Source: Enoplosus armatus (taxonomy: Eukaryota; Chordata; Actinopteri; Centrarchiformes; Enoplosidae). From it: a DNA stretch of 64,000 nt. This document shows positions 25,804 through 39,200 of this stretch, piece after piece (position 1 is the stretch's first letter; every line of letters begins with the position of its first letter). Under the pieces are notes generated by a model that saw nothing but the letters and a program-made list of their open reading frames with translations, made no database searches and was not told the DNA's origin. The translations under genes were made by a program, and so were the position numbers. The DNA lies in contig NC_092193.1 of the NCBI RefSeq assembly GCF_043641665.1, positions 2,696,001-2,760,000 on the forward strand, written 5' to 3'.

Positions 25804-27756
25804 GCCACACACAGGCTAATGAATAGCACTTTGCCTCAGCGGGTGTGGTGGTAATGAACTCGCTTTATTTTCAGAAGAGCTGCTTCAAAACTCACACAAC
25901 AGCACACACACTCACACATGCACACAACTGTACTTGTGAGGACCTTTACTGGCATACAGAAGTCCCTGGCTCCTAATCCTAACTTTAGCCTCAACCTAAA
26001 CCTTCACAAAAATGTTCCCCTTTTCCAAAAGCGTGCTCATATTACATTTTGTGACTTTCCTCAAATATCGTGATTTTCCACAAATGTCCCCAGTTTAAAA
26101 AAACGTGTTATCACAAAGATAGACAGCGCTCCTTTACCCTCCCTGCAATCTGATTGGCTGTCTTCACCCCTCCTGCAGGCCTGCGGAGGAGGGCAGCACC
26201 CCTCCTGGTCGCGGCGTGTTGTCCATGCAGGGTCTGAGTCACGGCGTGATCCGGGTCGACTCCGAGGAGAAGCTGTCGGTCCTCACGCTGCAGGATGTTG
26301 GCTCCGTCATGCCCGGAGGTGAGACGGGTGGTGCAGGTGCTAATGCTGTACCTGACCCTGACCCTCTACTTGTACCTGACCCCGTACCTGACCATGACCC
26401 TGACCCTGTACCTGTACCTGTACCTGTACCTGACCCCTATTAATCTGATGAAGTTACTTGTTACTTGCTAGATTCATATATACGTGAGATAAATGTGACC
26501 GCTGTTGGGTAGAAATCCCCCAAAATGAATTGAAAACACTGTGAAATTAGAGAATTTAGTATCTTCTGTCTGTCAGCAGAACCTTTTATTTGGATACTTG
26601 AGAACATTTTACTGGTTTCATTTATGACATGAATGCAGGACTTGTATTTGCTACCGATACTTAAAGGACCTGTATCGCTGGTCTTTACCCCGTATTTCGC
26701 CTGAAAAAGGGTCATTTCATCATTTTCTGTTGTTTAACAAAGCAAATGTTCCTGTGAAATTAAGATGGGTATCGTTGTGATAGCTTCTCATTCATGAAAT
26801 CTCATCTGTCTGTAGCTCTGATGTGTGCGGTGAAGCCTGAAGGCGTTCCCCAGCTCTGTAAAACCGATGAGATTGGAGAGTTGTGCGTTTGTACTGTTGC
26901 CACGGGAACCTCCTACTACGGTCTGGCCGGCATGACCAAGAACACCTTCGAGGTGAGTTTATGAATGATTTTATTAATTAATTGTTTTAATTACTCACCT
27001 TACTCACCCTCTGCCTTAATAAAACTGCCCAGGTCTTCCCCACGTCCAACAACGGGGCCCCCATCAGTGAGTTTCCCTTCACCAGGACCGGCCTGCTGGG
27101 ATTCATCGGACCTGCAGGTCTGATCTTTGTGGCGGGGAAGATGGACGGTCTGATGGTGGTCGGGGGGCGACGGCACAACGCTGACGACATCGTCGCCACG
27201 GCGCTCGCTGTGGAGCCCATGAAGTTCGTCTACAGGGGGAGGCAAGTGTTGGTTGTTATTACTTATTATTACTATTATTTTAATGTTGTAGTTGATCAAA
27301 GTGAAGCTACTTCTTCACTTCTTGATTTACTGTTGGATAGTTGAATCTATTACAATGCGTACAAACACCTACGAACAGAATTCATATTTCTCAGCATTGT
27401 TCTTGGTTAAGTTGTTCCTAAGTAACGCTACCTCAAAAAAACTGCTAACATCTGAATAATGGAGAGCAACCTGAGCAAGCATCCGTTCTGTAGACAGTCA
27501 GTGTTGGAGAGACGGCCGAGCCCCGAGGAGCTTTTGTCCACCGGCTTGTCTTTATCAGTCCAGTGACTGTGATGAACCGCTGAAGTGTTCGTGATGTCTT
27601 CTAGCTGAGAAGCCTGTCGACGCCGTGTGTTCCTGTTTCAGGATAGCAGTGTTCTCCATCACGGTGCTCCATGACGAGAGGATCGTGGTCGTGGCAGAGC
27701 AGCGGCCCGACTCCACCGAGGAAGACAGCTTCCAGTGGATGAGCCGAGTCCTGCAG

Positions 27757-27794
<38 letters not shown>

Positions 27795-30700
27795 CGTACA
27801 GTATATATACACTGTGCAGACACAGTCACACAAACATCATATCCTTAATATTATAAACAGATAAGACTCATGTAAACACACTCAAAGAGACTAATGGCTG
27901 ATACTCACTAGAGCACCAAATGTGGATTAATCCGCCGCTTAAAATAGTCCCCAACAAAAGCGCTATTTCCTCCTGTTTGAGTAACGTTTGACAGAGACTC
28001 CAGTGACCACCGGAAATAACTGAGTCTTCAGTAGAAACCCGACGGGCTTGGAGCTCATCGCCACAGACAGAGCAGAGAAGTTGGAAAGTATTGAGAGACG
28101 GACTAACACGTTGTTGGTTTTGGGCTTTTCATGGGGATCGTTGACAATAAGAAAACTATTGAATAACACCGAACTTATCCTGTAACACAAACCAGCTCAG
28201 GAAAACTGTCACTCTGAGGACGCCAGAACAGCCACCTCGAAAAGACACGAAACAGCTCACGCAGATTCTGTCACACCACGTTTCTGTCTCTTTGGCTCTG
28301 TCAGACTCACACACACACACACACACACTGGCAGTATATGATACTGTGCTGTACGTTCATACTTTGCATGAACAGATAGAATCTCAGTCGGAGCTCCAGA
28401 TCTCTCTAAGCCGGCGTGGAGACTGCGGTGAAACTATAAAAGCCGTCTGCATTTTTACGGCTGCCATAAAACCAAATCTCTTTATTCCTTTACCATCGCG
28501 GATACTGACTGGCTGTTTTTCCATTTAGCTCGTCTGGCTTTACGCACACTCAGCGTTTTAGATCGAGGCTGAGATGACGGGATGTGATGTAACATTATGT
28601 GACAGCACTGGGGAAAGATCCGGGCTGCTGGTTAACATTCGCTTTTGGTCAAAATATTGAAAAATACTGTAGCTGATGGAAAATATATAGTTTAAAAATA
28701 TAGTAGATATAATAGACTTCCTTTATTGCATTTAAATGTTCAGCTCAGATCAGATGTGAATATAATACTGATTCAATTCATATAATAAGGCATTAATACT
28801 GTAATTCCAGCTGTGGCAGTAATTTAACATGACAGCTCATAGAGTTACTCCATTTATAAACAAATTAGCTGAAAACGCATTTATTTGGTTAATAATATCA
28901 CCAATATTCCATAGATTTAAGTTTAAACAATGAGAGTGTGATTTCTTTTTCAAATAGTAATTTCTTTTGATTTCGGAGGGAGTGTTGCTTTGTTACATTT
29001 ACACACGCTTTGTCACTATTTCTGCACACTTAAAGAGCCTCATCAGACAGTGAATCTTAAACGGTGACCTCATCCTGCACTAGTAGGCGTGACTGTGAAC
29101 TCGAACCATCTCCTTCTCTCTCACTGTGTAATGTCTCGCCCCCGAGTTACATCATACGGAGGAAGTAAAGATTTGTCAACTTTCCAGGCGATAGACGGTA
29201 TCCATCAGGTGGGGGTGTACTGCTTGGCCCTGGTGCCCTCCAACACTCTGCCCAAGACTCCCCTGGGTGGCATCCACCTGTCAGAGACCAAGCAGCTCTT
29301 CCTGGAGGGGGCGCTGCACCCCTGCAACGTGCTCATGTGTCCGCACACCTGCGTCACCAACCTGCCCAAACCGCGGCAGAAACAGCCAGGTAGAGAAGGA
29401 ATGAACGCGCGACGGCGTGATGGTTTATTACAAAATCGTAAATTATGTAAAATACCGTGTTTCCCTTCCTCTCATGTTTTCCTCCTCCTCTTCCTCAGAG
29501 ATCGGTCCTGCGTCTGTGATGGTCGGGAACCTGGTGTCGGGGAAGAGGATCGCTCAGGCCAGCGGCAGGGATCTGGGTCAGATCGAAGACAATGACCAGG
29601 CAAGGAAGGTGTGTGTGAGAGGGGGGCTGCTGGTTTTCACCATCACCATCATCATCATCATCATCGCACTGACACATATGCGTATACTATGATTACTTTT
29701 CAGTTTGTTATGCTGTGTTTACATTTCACATATTCATCGTATCGTGACATCATCATCCGAGGCAGCCTTAGGTGGAGTGCTTTAGGTTCAAGATCCAAAG
29801 GGGCCTCGACTCGACATTAAAAAGCAGTTAATGAAGCAAAAAGGAAAGTCTGATGCCAGTGGGTGCAATAAAAGTTAGAGAAAAGGTGGTGATTAGATGC
29901 TTTGGCAGCTCTGTTCATGTCATATTTGTGCCAATAAAAGTGAGTAAAAGAGTCAGGAGAGGAAAGAAAGACATGAAGAGCGAGAGAGAGAGAGAGAGCG
30001 GGCGGACACGAGGAAATGAGAAATAAAGAGAAAACACAGAATAGAGAGAAAACAACAGAATAATTTAAGTCGAGAGACAACAGCAGAGCGAGAGCAGGAG
30101 TGATAGAGAGCAACATGCAGAGCGTTACTGACAGAACTGATTTCCTCTCTGCTCTCGTCTGAAAATGTCATCAGTAACAGCGTCAGGCAGCCGGCGGCTG
30201 AGCGCGCTCTGTAGACTCTAATGAGAAGAGACAGGCCCCAAATAATAAACACCACCTCCACCGCAGCACCATCAGCCTCACTCGCTACATGCTACCAGTC
30301 TGGTTGTTGGACAGATGCTGATAAAGCTAGTGTTAGACCAATCAGGTGACAGCAAACGTAATTACTAATATGTCTCCTGTTTTTATAAAGTGGTTCAAGG
30401 TGTTCTTGCCCTTATTTGACAGTTAAGGGAAGTAGACATTCTGGGAAATACAGTTATGCACTTTCTTTTCAAGAGTGAGATGAGAGGATCAATACCACTC
30501 TCATATCTGTCCGTTAAATATGAAGCTACAGGCAGCCGGTTAGCTTAGCTCAGCTTAGCTTAGCACAAAGACTGGAAACAGTTAGCCTGGCTAAAAGAAG
30601 TTGACCAGATTTGAACCCAAGAAATGATATGTCCCTTTTCTGATCCAGTCAAACCAGATAGCTGCTGATGTACATGCTGTGTCAGTGTGTTCACGATGTT

Positions 30701-33700
30701 GATGAACACGCACGCCCTATTTTTCAGATTTTACACCCTGAAAAGTCTGTTTACCTCAGGCGTCGACCTCAGGAGTCTATAAAAAAGGGAAGGAAGGACA
30801 AAGAGTCCTGTCATGAGGAAACAATTCGTCTGTGGAACCGTTCCTGTCGTTATGTAAAGGCAATTTAAAGATGGCAGAAACTTGAAGGAAAATGTCTGCA
30901 GTGATGAATCGGAGCTCTGCTTTGGCTTCGCTCTGTTGCTTTTTGCCAGAAACATTAATGTGCATCTCTGTCCTCTTTCAGTCAGCTTGCTGCAGATATT
31001 TTAAACTTCTCAGTAGAAATGTTGCTGTTGTTTTTGATGACGATCCACACTGACGGTCGATGCTGTATCTGCTCACAATAGCAGCTGTACTGTTCAGTGT
31101 GTAGAGTATAAACCTGGACACTGATCTTGGAAAAAAAAGCCTCAGTATCGCTGGTTTGCAGGCAAATTTGCATCTAATCAAATCTTCAAAATCAAAGCCA
31201 TTTCCAAAATTCATCTGAAATGGAACGAGTAGTCCTGAGGCTTCGTGCCGTAATTACAAGTCCAAACTGGATGATCATGTTGGTGGTGATTAGCTCAGAC
31301 GTGCGGCATGTTTACTCTTCTTTGTTGAAATACGGATTAATGGACTCTTCTCGGCCGATGAAGCGGTGGGTCGGTGCTCCTGCTGAATGAGTTTGTGATT
31401 TGGTTTAATTCCTCTGGCAGGCGATGTCTCTTTTGTTTGTTTTTGCCAAAGTCAGACGGGTACGCTTCATTCAAACTCGAATTTGTGATTTTGTGTGAAA
31501 ATGCTGCTGAATGTCTATCAGGTTTACAGGCTGAACTCTTAAGATTACTCTTACGATGCTTTTGGCTGCTGCTGCTGCTGCTGCTGCTTCTGATCATCAA
31601 CTTGTCCGTTAACCCATTGATTCCTTCCTTCATCAGTCTGTTCAATCATCCGTCACTGCTTGTATAACTCCACATTCCTTCATCTCCTCCACCTCTCTGA
31701 AAACCGAGCCCTCTGTGTGAATGAGCTCCTCTCGCTCTCCAGACTGTTGGTTCTGCTTTTGCAATTGTTCCTGTGTTTATTGAAATGTTCTCTGTGTGTG
31801 TGTATCGGTGTAATCTTATAGACTGAAATGTGATTTACTTTGAATGTCCTCTCAGGTTCCTCTACGGATAACATTTATTTATCCAGGGAAGGTTTGACTG
31901 AGCCCTGTGCTGCCTCTCATGGGCTCAGTCTGTCTCGACAGTCAGGAGTTTAGCTGCTTTCCTCATGAGCATTTCCACCATAGTCATTAGTTAGCTCAGT
32001 GGTTCCCAACCTTTTTCTTAAGGGACCCCTATTTTACCGTTGTATGTACACTGATGACCCCCACCATTACAAAAAAAAGGGGAAGAAGCAGCCTACTTTT
32101 GAAATATCTTTATGTTTATCTCATTATATTCATTGCATGAAAAACAATAACAGCACAGAACAATTAACTGTACATTTAACCTAAATAGTGAACGTAACAC
32201 TTGCAGGAAAAATAGACTATTTCCTCGTGTTTTTAGGAACACAATTCAACGTCCATATTATGATTTTCTATTAATTTCACCATCATACATAAGTTTGAAT
32301 AGTCCAAGCAGCCTGGCTTTATAATAAATAAAGTTTAGTTTGAGTCTACACAGAAATGGATGAAATGCATGTATATTATCTTCTACATGCAGCACAAATC
32401 TGTTTTGATCCTGAATTTGATCCTTTTTAATGGTTAAAAACACCAACAAGTCCCTCGGTTTGACGTTGAAGATCGTCTGAGAACAACTAATCTTGTCTCT
32501 CAAGGATCTGGTTTTACTGTATTTGATGTTTCCAGTCCAGCTGACGGGAACGCACTTTTATTTGAGAAATTTACATTGATTTCCTTAAAAGCGGGTTGGA
32601 TGGAGACATAGAACGTGATGTTTCCCTCTTTTTCCGTCATCTTTTCAGATCCTCTTGCGTTTACCGGAGAATTATGACTCTTGTCTTGAGCAAATGTGGA
32701 AATTGTGTGACAACGTCATTAGTGGCACGAAACCTTGTAGGGAAGAGGTTTGGGTGACTGGATGGGATTTGGAACAAGTTTTTTTCAAGGCAATAGAGGA
32801 CGAAGAGTTTGATTGACAAAATAATGTCATTCCTCAACCCTAATTAATTAAACACTGAATTGCAGCAAAGTCCCAGTATCCAATGATCAACTACTGACAA
32901 GATGCTGCATTGAAAGGTGTGTAGACGGTGACTCAGGTAGGTGGGATGAGTTACTATTTGTGACTTTTAGAGACTAAACCGTTGACATTATATATTTAAG
33001 ATTTCAGTTTCCTTTAAAATATTCTTATGGTTTATTGGGAGGTTTTGAATGCTCGTCATGTTTTATGAGGAGGATTGTGTATCACATGTCCCACAGATCA
33101 TTTGTGACTCTCTTGCTAGATAAAGGCTTTGACTCCGCTGGTTCATATGTGTGCAGTCACGGCGCTTTAGGGCATTTTGGATAAACGCCTAAATGTTAAT
33201 GTATGAGGCAGGAAACTGGAAAGGAAGCAGACTTTCATTTGCTGCGATGAAAGTTTTATGAGCGCTCCGAGTCGAGCCGACAGGCAGCTGAGTGATGTTT
33301 TTCATCGGGGGAGAAAACCGTCTTTAAATCTTTTACCCCCGGAGAGGTTTGCGATGCGCGAAGCCGGTGGTGAGTAGATGAGAGAGCGCTTCATCAACCG
33401 AGCTCTGAGTGTTGACTACACGAGTTTAAATGGTGAAACAGGAAATTCTGGCCGATGAGGAGCTGAGTGATGTTCTCAGCAGGAGGGATTGTGGGTTATA
33501 TACAACAGAACCTCTTCAATTAACAATCATGATAACTGTTTCTAGTGGTAACTAACTAGAATATTTCATTCATATTTATGACTTTGTTACTTCTCCTAAT
33601 TCTGCTGTTGTTTTACTTGAAAGCTGGAAGACGTGTTGATTCTTTTGATGTGTAATAAAACCGTTAAACATCCTGAACAGACCATAAAACAGATCAGCAA

Positions 33701-35540
33701 GTGTTATATGAATACTGAAATCAGTGATGTTCCCACTTTGTTCCATTACACACAACACTGTTCATCAGGCAGTAGGACTTGGTTCTAACTATCACATCGA
33801 ACCTCTGTCCGCTCTGCTGATCAGAAAACCATCAACCATCAGTTTCCCCAACTGTTCTTCCTCATTTCAACAGTCAGCTGGAGGAGCAAAGGTTCACATA
33901 TGAGCTCCTCTAGCAGAATAATTCCCTTTAGAACAGCCGGTCTCGGTCGTGCAAATGAAGCGCGCCCAGAGTCCTCGCAGACGTGACCAATGCCGTGTAG
34001 CGCAGACCGAAGGTCTGTTTGCTTTGCGGTTGGCGAGTTGAGACTCTGACAGCTGAATCCTCATCACCGATGGCAACTGACTGGCAGCACACACACACAC
34101 GCACTCACACACACACACACACACACACAAATAATACTGATTCTCTCTGGCAGAACAAAACACAACATGAATTATGCTCCCTGCGATTCACAACTCGGCA
34201 GCAAGTCTTGAAAAATTCATGAGGCCAGAAACAAACTCTGTCTCTCTTGATTTGTTCTCTCCTCCCATCTCTAATTTCCATCTCTCTTTTCTTGTCTCTG
34301 CTGTTGTAAAGTAGGAAACCTTGTTGCCTTGCCTTGCTCTCCTCTTTCCATCCATATTAACTTTTCCCTTCACTCTCCTTCCAAATGAAGCGCACCCACT
34401 GACAAAGTCACCGAGCTGCCAAAGTATCGGAGTTTCTTTTATGATATGGAGGCTAAAAATGAGTGAATTTGCAGCTGCGCTTCCAAGAAGTTATGCTAAT
34501 TGTGTGACTGTTTTACAACTCAAGTCAGCTGCAGTCAGTGTTGAGCAACTTACTTGAAAAACGCAATAATTTACACATTTCGTATTAATCATTAACCTCC
34601 ATAAACAAAATGTTGAGTGATCAGAAATGTTTCAGTTTTGGCGTCTCGTTTCATCTCTGATGGGTGTGGCCAGCAGTGTGCCCGGTGTCACCTGTAACCA
34701 CACCCAACAGTGATGTCACGGGGTCCTGGAGTACACCTGTACATCACTGCAGCAAGATGAGAAGTTAAAACCAGTGGAGGTCAGGTCAGAGTGATATACA
34801 GCTTTGGGGCGAGTTTGAGGTGAAACAAAGTCCCACCGGAGTTACAAGAAATCTGTTAGCGAAGATCAAGGCTTGATTCTTTTTTTCTTTTTGATCGTGG
34901 GTGTGAAAGTAGTTCTGAGTCTGTGTGGAAAACTGTGGTGAAATCGTCAAGTATTCTTTCAGCTTGATGAAGGTTTTTTTTGCAGCAGAATTGAGAGTTG
35001 CTTTATCTCACAACCCTGATTGGTTTCATTCGGATTCATTCTTCTGATTGCAAGTTTACAAACTCCTGGCGGGAGTGTTTCCTAGTTATCTTAAAACTTA
35101 CTTAACTTAAAACACAGTCTGCTCGTTAGTTGTAAAGGTCAAAACCCGCTGAGTCACGTTCACTGGAACTGAACTTGAGAAAAAAGACTTAAAGTAAACT
35201 TACAGATGTTCAATCTACAACAGTTTGTCATCCTGTTATATTCTGGCAGTTTGACGCAGTTTAAAAGGTCAGTCTGCATTAGAATGAATTTAATTTGATG
35301 AGTTTCTTGAGCTCTCAGCAGGAAGTTAATTCAACTCATCATTTCAAGTCAGAAGACTTTAAGTCAGAGGAACTGATTGTAATTTGTGAAAATGATAACT
35401 TTAGATAAATAAATGAAATATATCCATTTACAATAAGTGATAAAAGGTAAGTTGTTTTCATTCTGATATGTAACTCTAGAAGACCGGATTCTCCTGCTTC
35501 TTTCCGTGTTAGCCGCCCTGTTGCCTTATTCATGTGTCCA

Positions 35541-35602
<62 letters not shown>

Positions 35603-36218
35603 GTGTGTCGTCATCCAGTCTCATTGTTCCTATATTTGTTTGTGTTTTCAGTTCCTCTTCCTGTCAGAGGTATTACAGTGGAGAGCCCAGACCACTCCAG
35701 ACCACGTCCTGTACACACTGCTCACCTCCAGGGTAAGACTTCACAACACACACACACACACACACACGTTTGTTGATGGTTTTGGATGTAGATGAGGTAC
35801 ATATAATACCTTAAATTCGAGGTTCATTCAGGAGCCAGACTGCAAAGCTTTTCCATGTTCATGTCACCGTGACACGATGCCTGATCCGTCTCTGTGTTTG
35901 CTTTATGTTACTTTTTGTTATTCTTATACAAAACACTTGAGACAGAAAATGGCAGAGAAAGACTTATGACTGATGGCATGTGATGATTTATGGCACATTT
36001 ATTCATTTGTTTGTGACAAAGGAATGGCATTGTTATTATGACGATGCAGTTTGCACATGAGGTTGTGTGTGAATTGGCTCTGTATGACGGTTATGTTGGT
36101 TTGCATAATGGCAATATGATCCACTGGTTTGTTTACAGCTGTTCGGCACCGAGATGCTGCAACGGAAAATATGATTTGACATCTGCTGATACACACGGCT
36201 GATTGAATGTGTCAATCA

Positions 36219-36269
<51 letters not shown>

Positions 36270-39200
36270 CCGACCTCCAGGGTACGATAGCCAGCTCTCT
36301 GACTTGCCTTCAGCTGCATAAGAGGGCAGAGAAGATCGCCGGCATGCTGGCTGAACGGGCCCACCTACAGGACGGGGACCACGTCGCCCTGGTCTACCCT
36401 CCAGGTAAACACTGACCGCAGATCAGTATGAAGCTGCAACTCAAATGTCCTGATGTTTTGTTTTTCAAATCGGAAAACAAAATCCATTGAAATGAATTTC
36501 AAGTTTCAAAATAAAAGCTCATTCTACCCAGCAAACCTTGCTAGCTACTTTTTCACAATGCAGTAAAACCGCTTTGGAAACTGTTCTGAACCCGTATTAT
36601 AGTGATACACTAAACGGCCAAAAGTACGTGGACACGTTTCAAGTGATTTGGGCCTTTTAGTTCCAACTAATGAGAATCATACATACAGTGAACGTTTAGA
36701 CAACAGTGCGCTTCAACTGTTTGTGGAAGCTCTTTGTGTTTCAACGTGACGATGTCCTCGTGCACAAAGCCAGGTCTATAAACAACTTGCACAACCCCGT
36801 CCAACACTGATGAACTGGAGCGCCCGACTGTGAGCCAGACCTGATCACCAACATCCGAGTGGAGGCTGTTATAGCAGCAGATTAATGCTCATAGATTTGC
36901 ATACTTTTGGTCATATATTGTATTGAGGTTCTTATTTCACAAAGACATCATCGCATCATCTGTTCAACACCAAAATGTTCACTGGGTGTCGTCTTAACCA
37001 GCGAATCAAGATTGCTTAAAACATCAATGACCCTACTTTTGTTATGTTTTTAATGCAGCATTATAATATTCCAGGAAGGTCATGTCAGATTTGCATGTTT
37101 TTATAATGATCAGTGTCATATGAAAAATGTTTTTAATGATAACGTATCGTTGGTAGTTTTACTTTAAGGACCACACCAGTGTTGTTGCAAGTTTTAGCCC
37201 ATTTACAACAAATCATGTAGTGTTTATTGAACTGCAGCCCAGTTTCCAAAGCTTTCCACAGCATTTTTATATGATTGTATTGTTGTTTGTTACTGTGAAT
37301 AAAGAAAGTTAGAAGTGCAGATTGATGTGCAGAGTCATACTGTAGTGACATGAAGGCAGTAAATAGTTGCCTTTTCTGTAAAATGGTCAGTATTATTATC
37401 AAGTGATTTGTGGTAAATTGGCTAAAACTTTGTAATGATCCTTTAACTCGGTCTCTGACATGAAAACAAGGACACGACAAAGACATTCAGAGCAGTTCAG
37501 TCGGGCAGTCGGATCGAAGAGAGCGCCGCAGGGAAAATTAAGGAGAACGGAAAGAATTGTAATTTCCCTCAGAGGCACAGAGCCTCGCGTCCGTCACGGC
37601 AGGACGAGATTCTCTTAAAGCAGCATTCAATTAATGGCCTCCAGACTGCGCCGCTCAATACTTAACCTCCTCACCTCTGAGAGTGTGTTTGTGTGACGGT
37701 TCTTCTCTCTTTCTCGTCTTTCCTGCCTCTTCTCCTTTCATCCCTCCTCTCCCTTTCTTTCCTTCACCATTCTCCTTCTTTTCTCCTCCTTTCCCCCCTC
37801 ACCGCCTTCCTTTCCTTTTCCTGTCTCCATGCACATCTCCCTCCTCTTCCTCCTCCAGGTATCGACCTCATCGTGGCGTTTTACGGCTGCCTTTACGCCG
37901 GTTGCGTGCCGATCACGGTGCGCCCACCTCACCCGCAGAACATCGCCACCACGCTGCCCACCGTCAAGATGATCGTGGAGGTAAAAACCTTAATCTGCCA
38001 CATTATTTGTGACTTCTCATGTTGTACCAATAAAGAATGGCTTAAAGAAAGGAGTTAGTCACCATCTCACACTGAGCTTGTAGGACTTTCCCATCTTGAA
38101 TGTGAGCATCAAACAAACTGAATGGACACACACAGGATGCAGATCACCCTCCAACAAAGGTTTCAAAGGAAAAAAAATATCTTTTGCACTAAAACTAGCT
38201 GATTTTTGTGTTGAGTCCTTCATCAAAGCAACACTGATGCTGTGTTACTGTAGGTGGCACCTCACAAAGTGAGTTTAATCTATCGTCATCATTTCACTTT
38301 TCTCTGTCTGTACAATGACGGCTGTTTGGGTCACTGTAACCTCACAGTCACCATTCAGCAGCTCGAAGCTCGGAGGATGCTGCCTCGTAGAAATCAGCCT
38401 TATAGCTACGAAATCGCAGACAAGTAGAAGTCACTCGTGTTCAACTTATAAAGAAAAGAGAAAACCAAAGAAAGATGGAGTGAAGGGGCGAAGGAGTCGA
38501 CAGCTTGCAGAAACCAGCAAACGAGCCAGCGGTCTGGAGAAATAAGTGAATGAACGAATGCGAGTCGTGAATAACAACGAGCCTCGTTCATCTTTTAAGA
38601 GGGCTGGCAGGAGGCGATGGAGGAGGTCACGGCTGCGCTTACTTTGCTATAAATCTCACAAGCGGTCGAATTCGGCAGCTTTGTTTAAAGTGAGGCTCAG
38701 TCTTCCTACGCTGCTGCTGTGATGCGATGTCGTTTCATCACATTCAAGTTGTCTGTGCTGCATCGTGCAGGTGAGCCGGTCGGTGTGTGTGATGACCACG
38801 CAGCTCATCTGTAAACTGCTGAGGTCGAAGGAGGCCTCGGCCGCCGTGGATGTCCGGAGCTGGCCGCCTGTCCTGGACACAGGTACACACACACACACAC
38901 ACAAAGTATACAGATGCACTGTACAAATACTTTGTCGTTATTTCTGATCAACAGGTATGTTGTACATGTTGTTGCCTCTGTCAATGAGAACAACAAAGAC
39001 AAACAAACATTAAAAAAATAATGACAAATTAGATAAATAATAAATAATAAGAAACAAATAATGGAAATGGACTGTATATTGAAGCCGCACTGATGGGACC
39101 AGGTTAACTTTCTGTTTTAGACGATTTGCCAAAGAAGAAACCTCCTCTGCTGTATAAACCGTCCAACCCCGACACCCTGGCCTACCTGGACTTCAGTGTC

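Larger units (their letters stand above)
24184..26178 (+). other. dip2c introns 11 and 12
   Basis: Two introns around exon 12. The first shows nothing. The second begins with (CA)n at the splice donor (25147-25170), and carries a (TG)32 array (25735-25798) and a dispersed repeat fragment (about 25895-26110). Confidence 0.7.
27757..29187 (+). other. dip2c intron 16
   Basis: It begins with (CA)17 at the donor, followed by one copy of an unnamed repeat family (27900-28165) and a short CA run (28308-28328). The rest is plain. Confidence 0.7.
29609..35651 (+). other. dip2c intron 18 (6 kb, interdomain)
   Basis: It contains a (CAT)n run (29640-29665), a known fish dispersed repeat (30425-30605), (CTG)7 (31566-31586), and a possible hAT-type terminus (about 31998-32025). 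A (CA) array at 34088-34129 faces a (TG) array at 35544-35608 near the acceptor. No exon is missing. Confidence 0.7.
35733..36280 (+). other. dip2c intron 19 with complementary (AC)n and (UG)n ends
   Basis: A 548-nt intron. (CA)10 at 35747-35767 starts 14 nt after the donor. (TG)22 at 36225-36268 ends 12 nt before the exon. The two tracts can pair perfectly over about 20 bp in the transcript and would bring the splice sites together. Confidence 0.85.

Noticed and set aside
29089..29692. Frames of 168 and 91 codons containing true dip2c residues
   Set aside because: They read through splice sites of exons 17 and 18; the real coding parts are 29188-29389 and 29499-29608.
31566..31586. (CTG)7 as a possible expansion locus
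   Set aside because: Seven units is ordinary and it is intronic.
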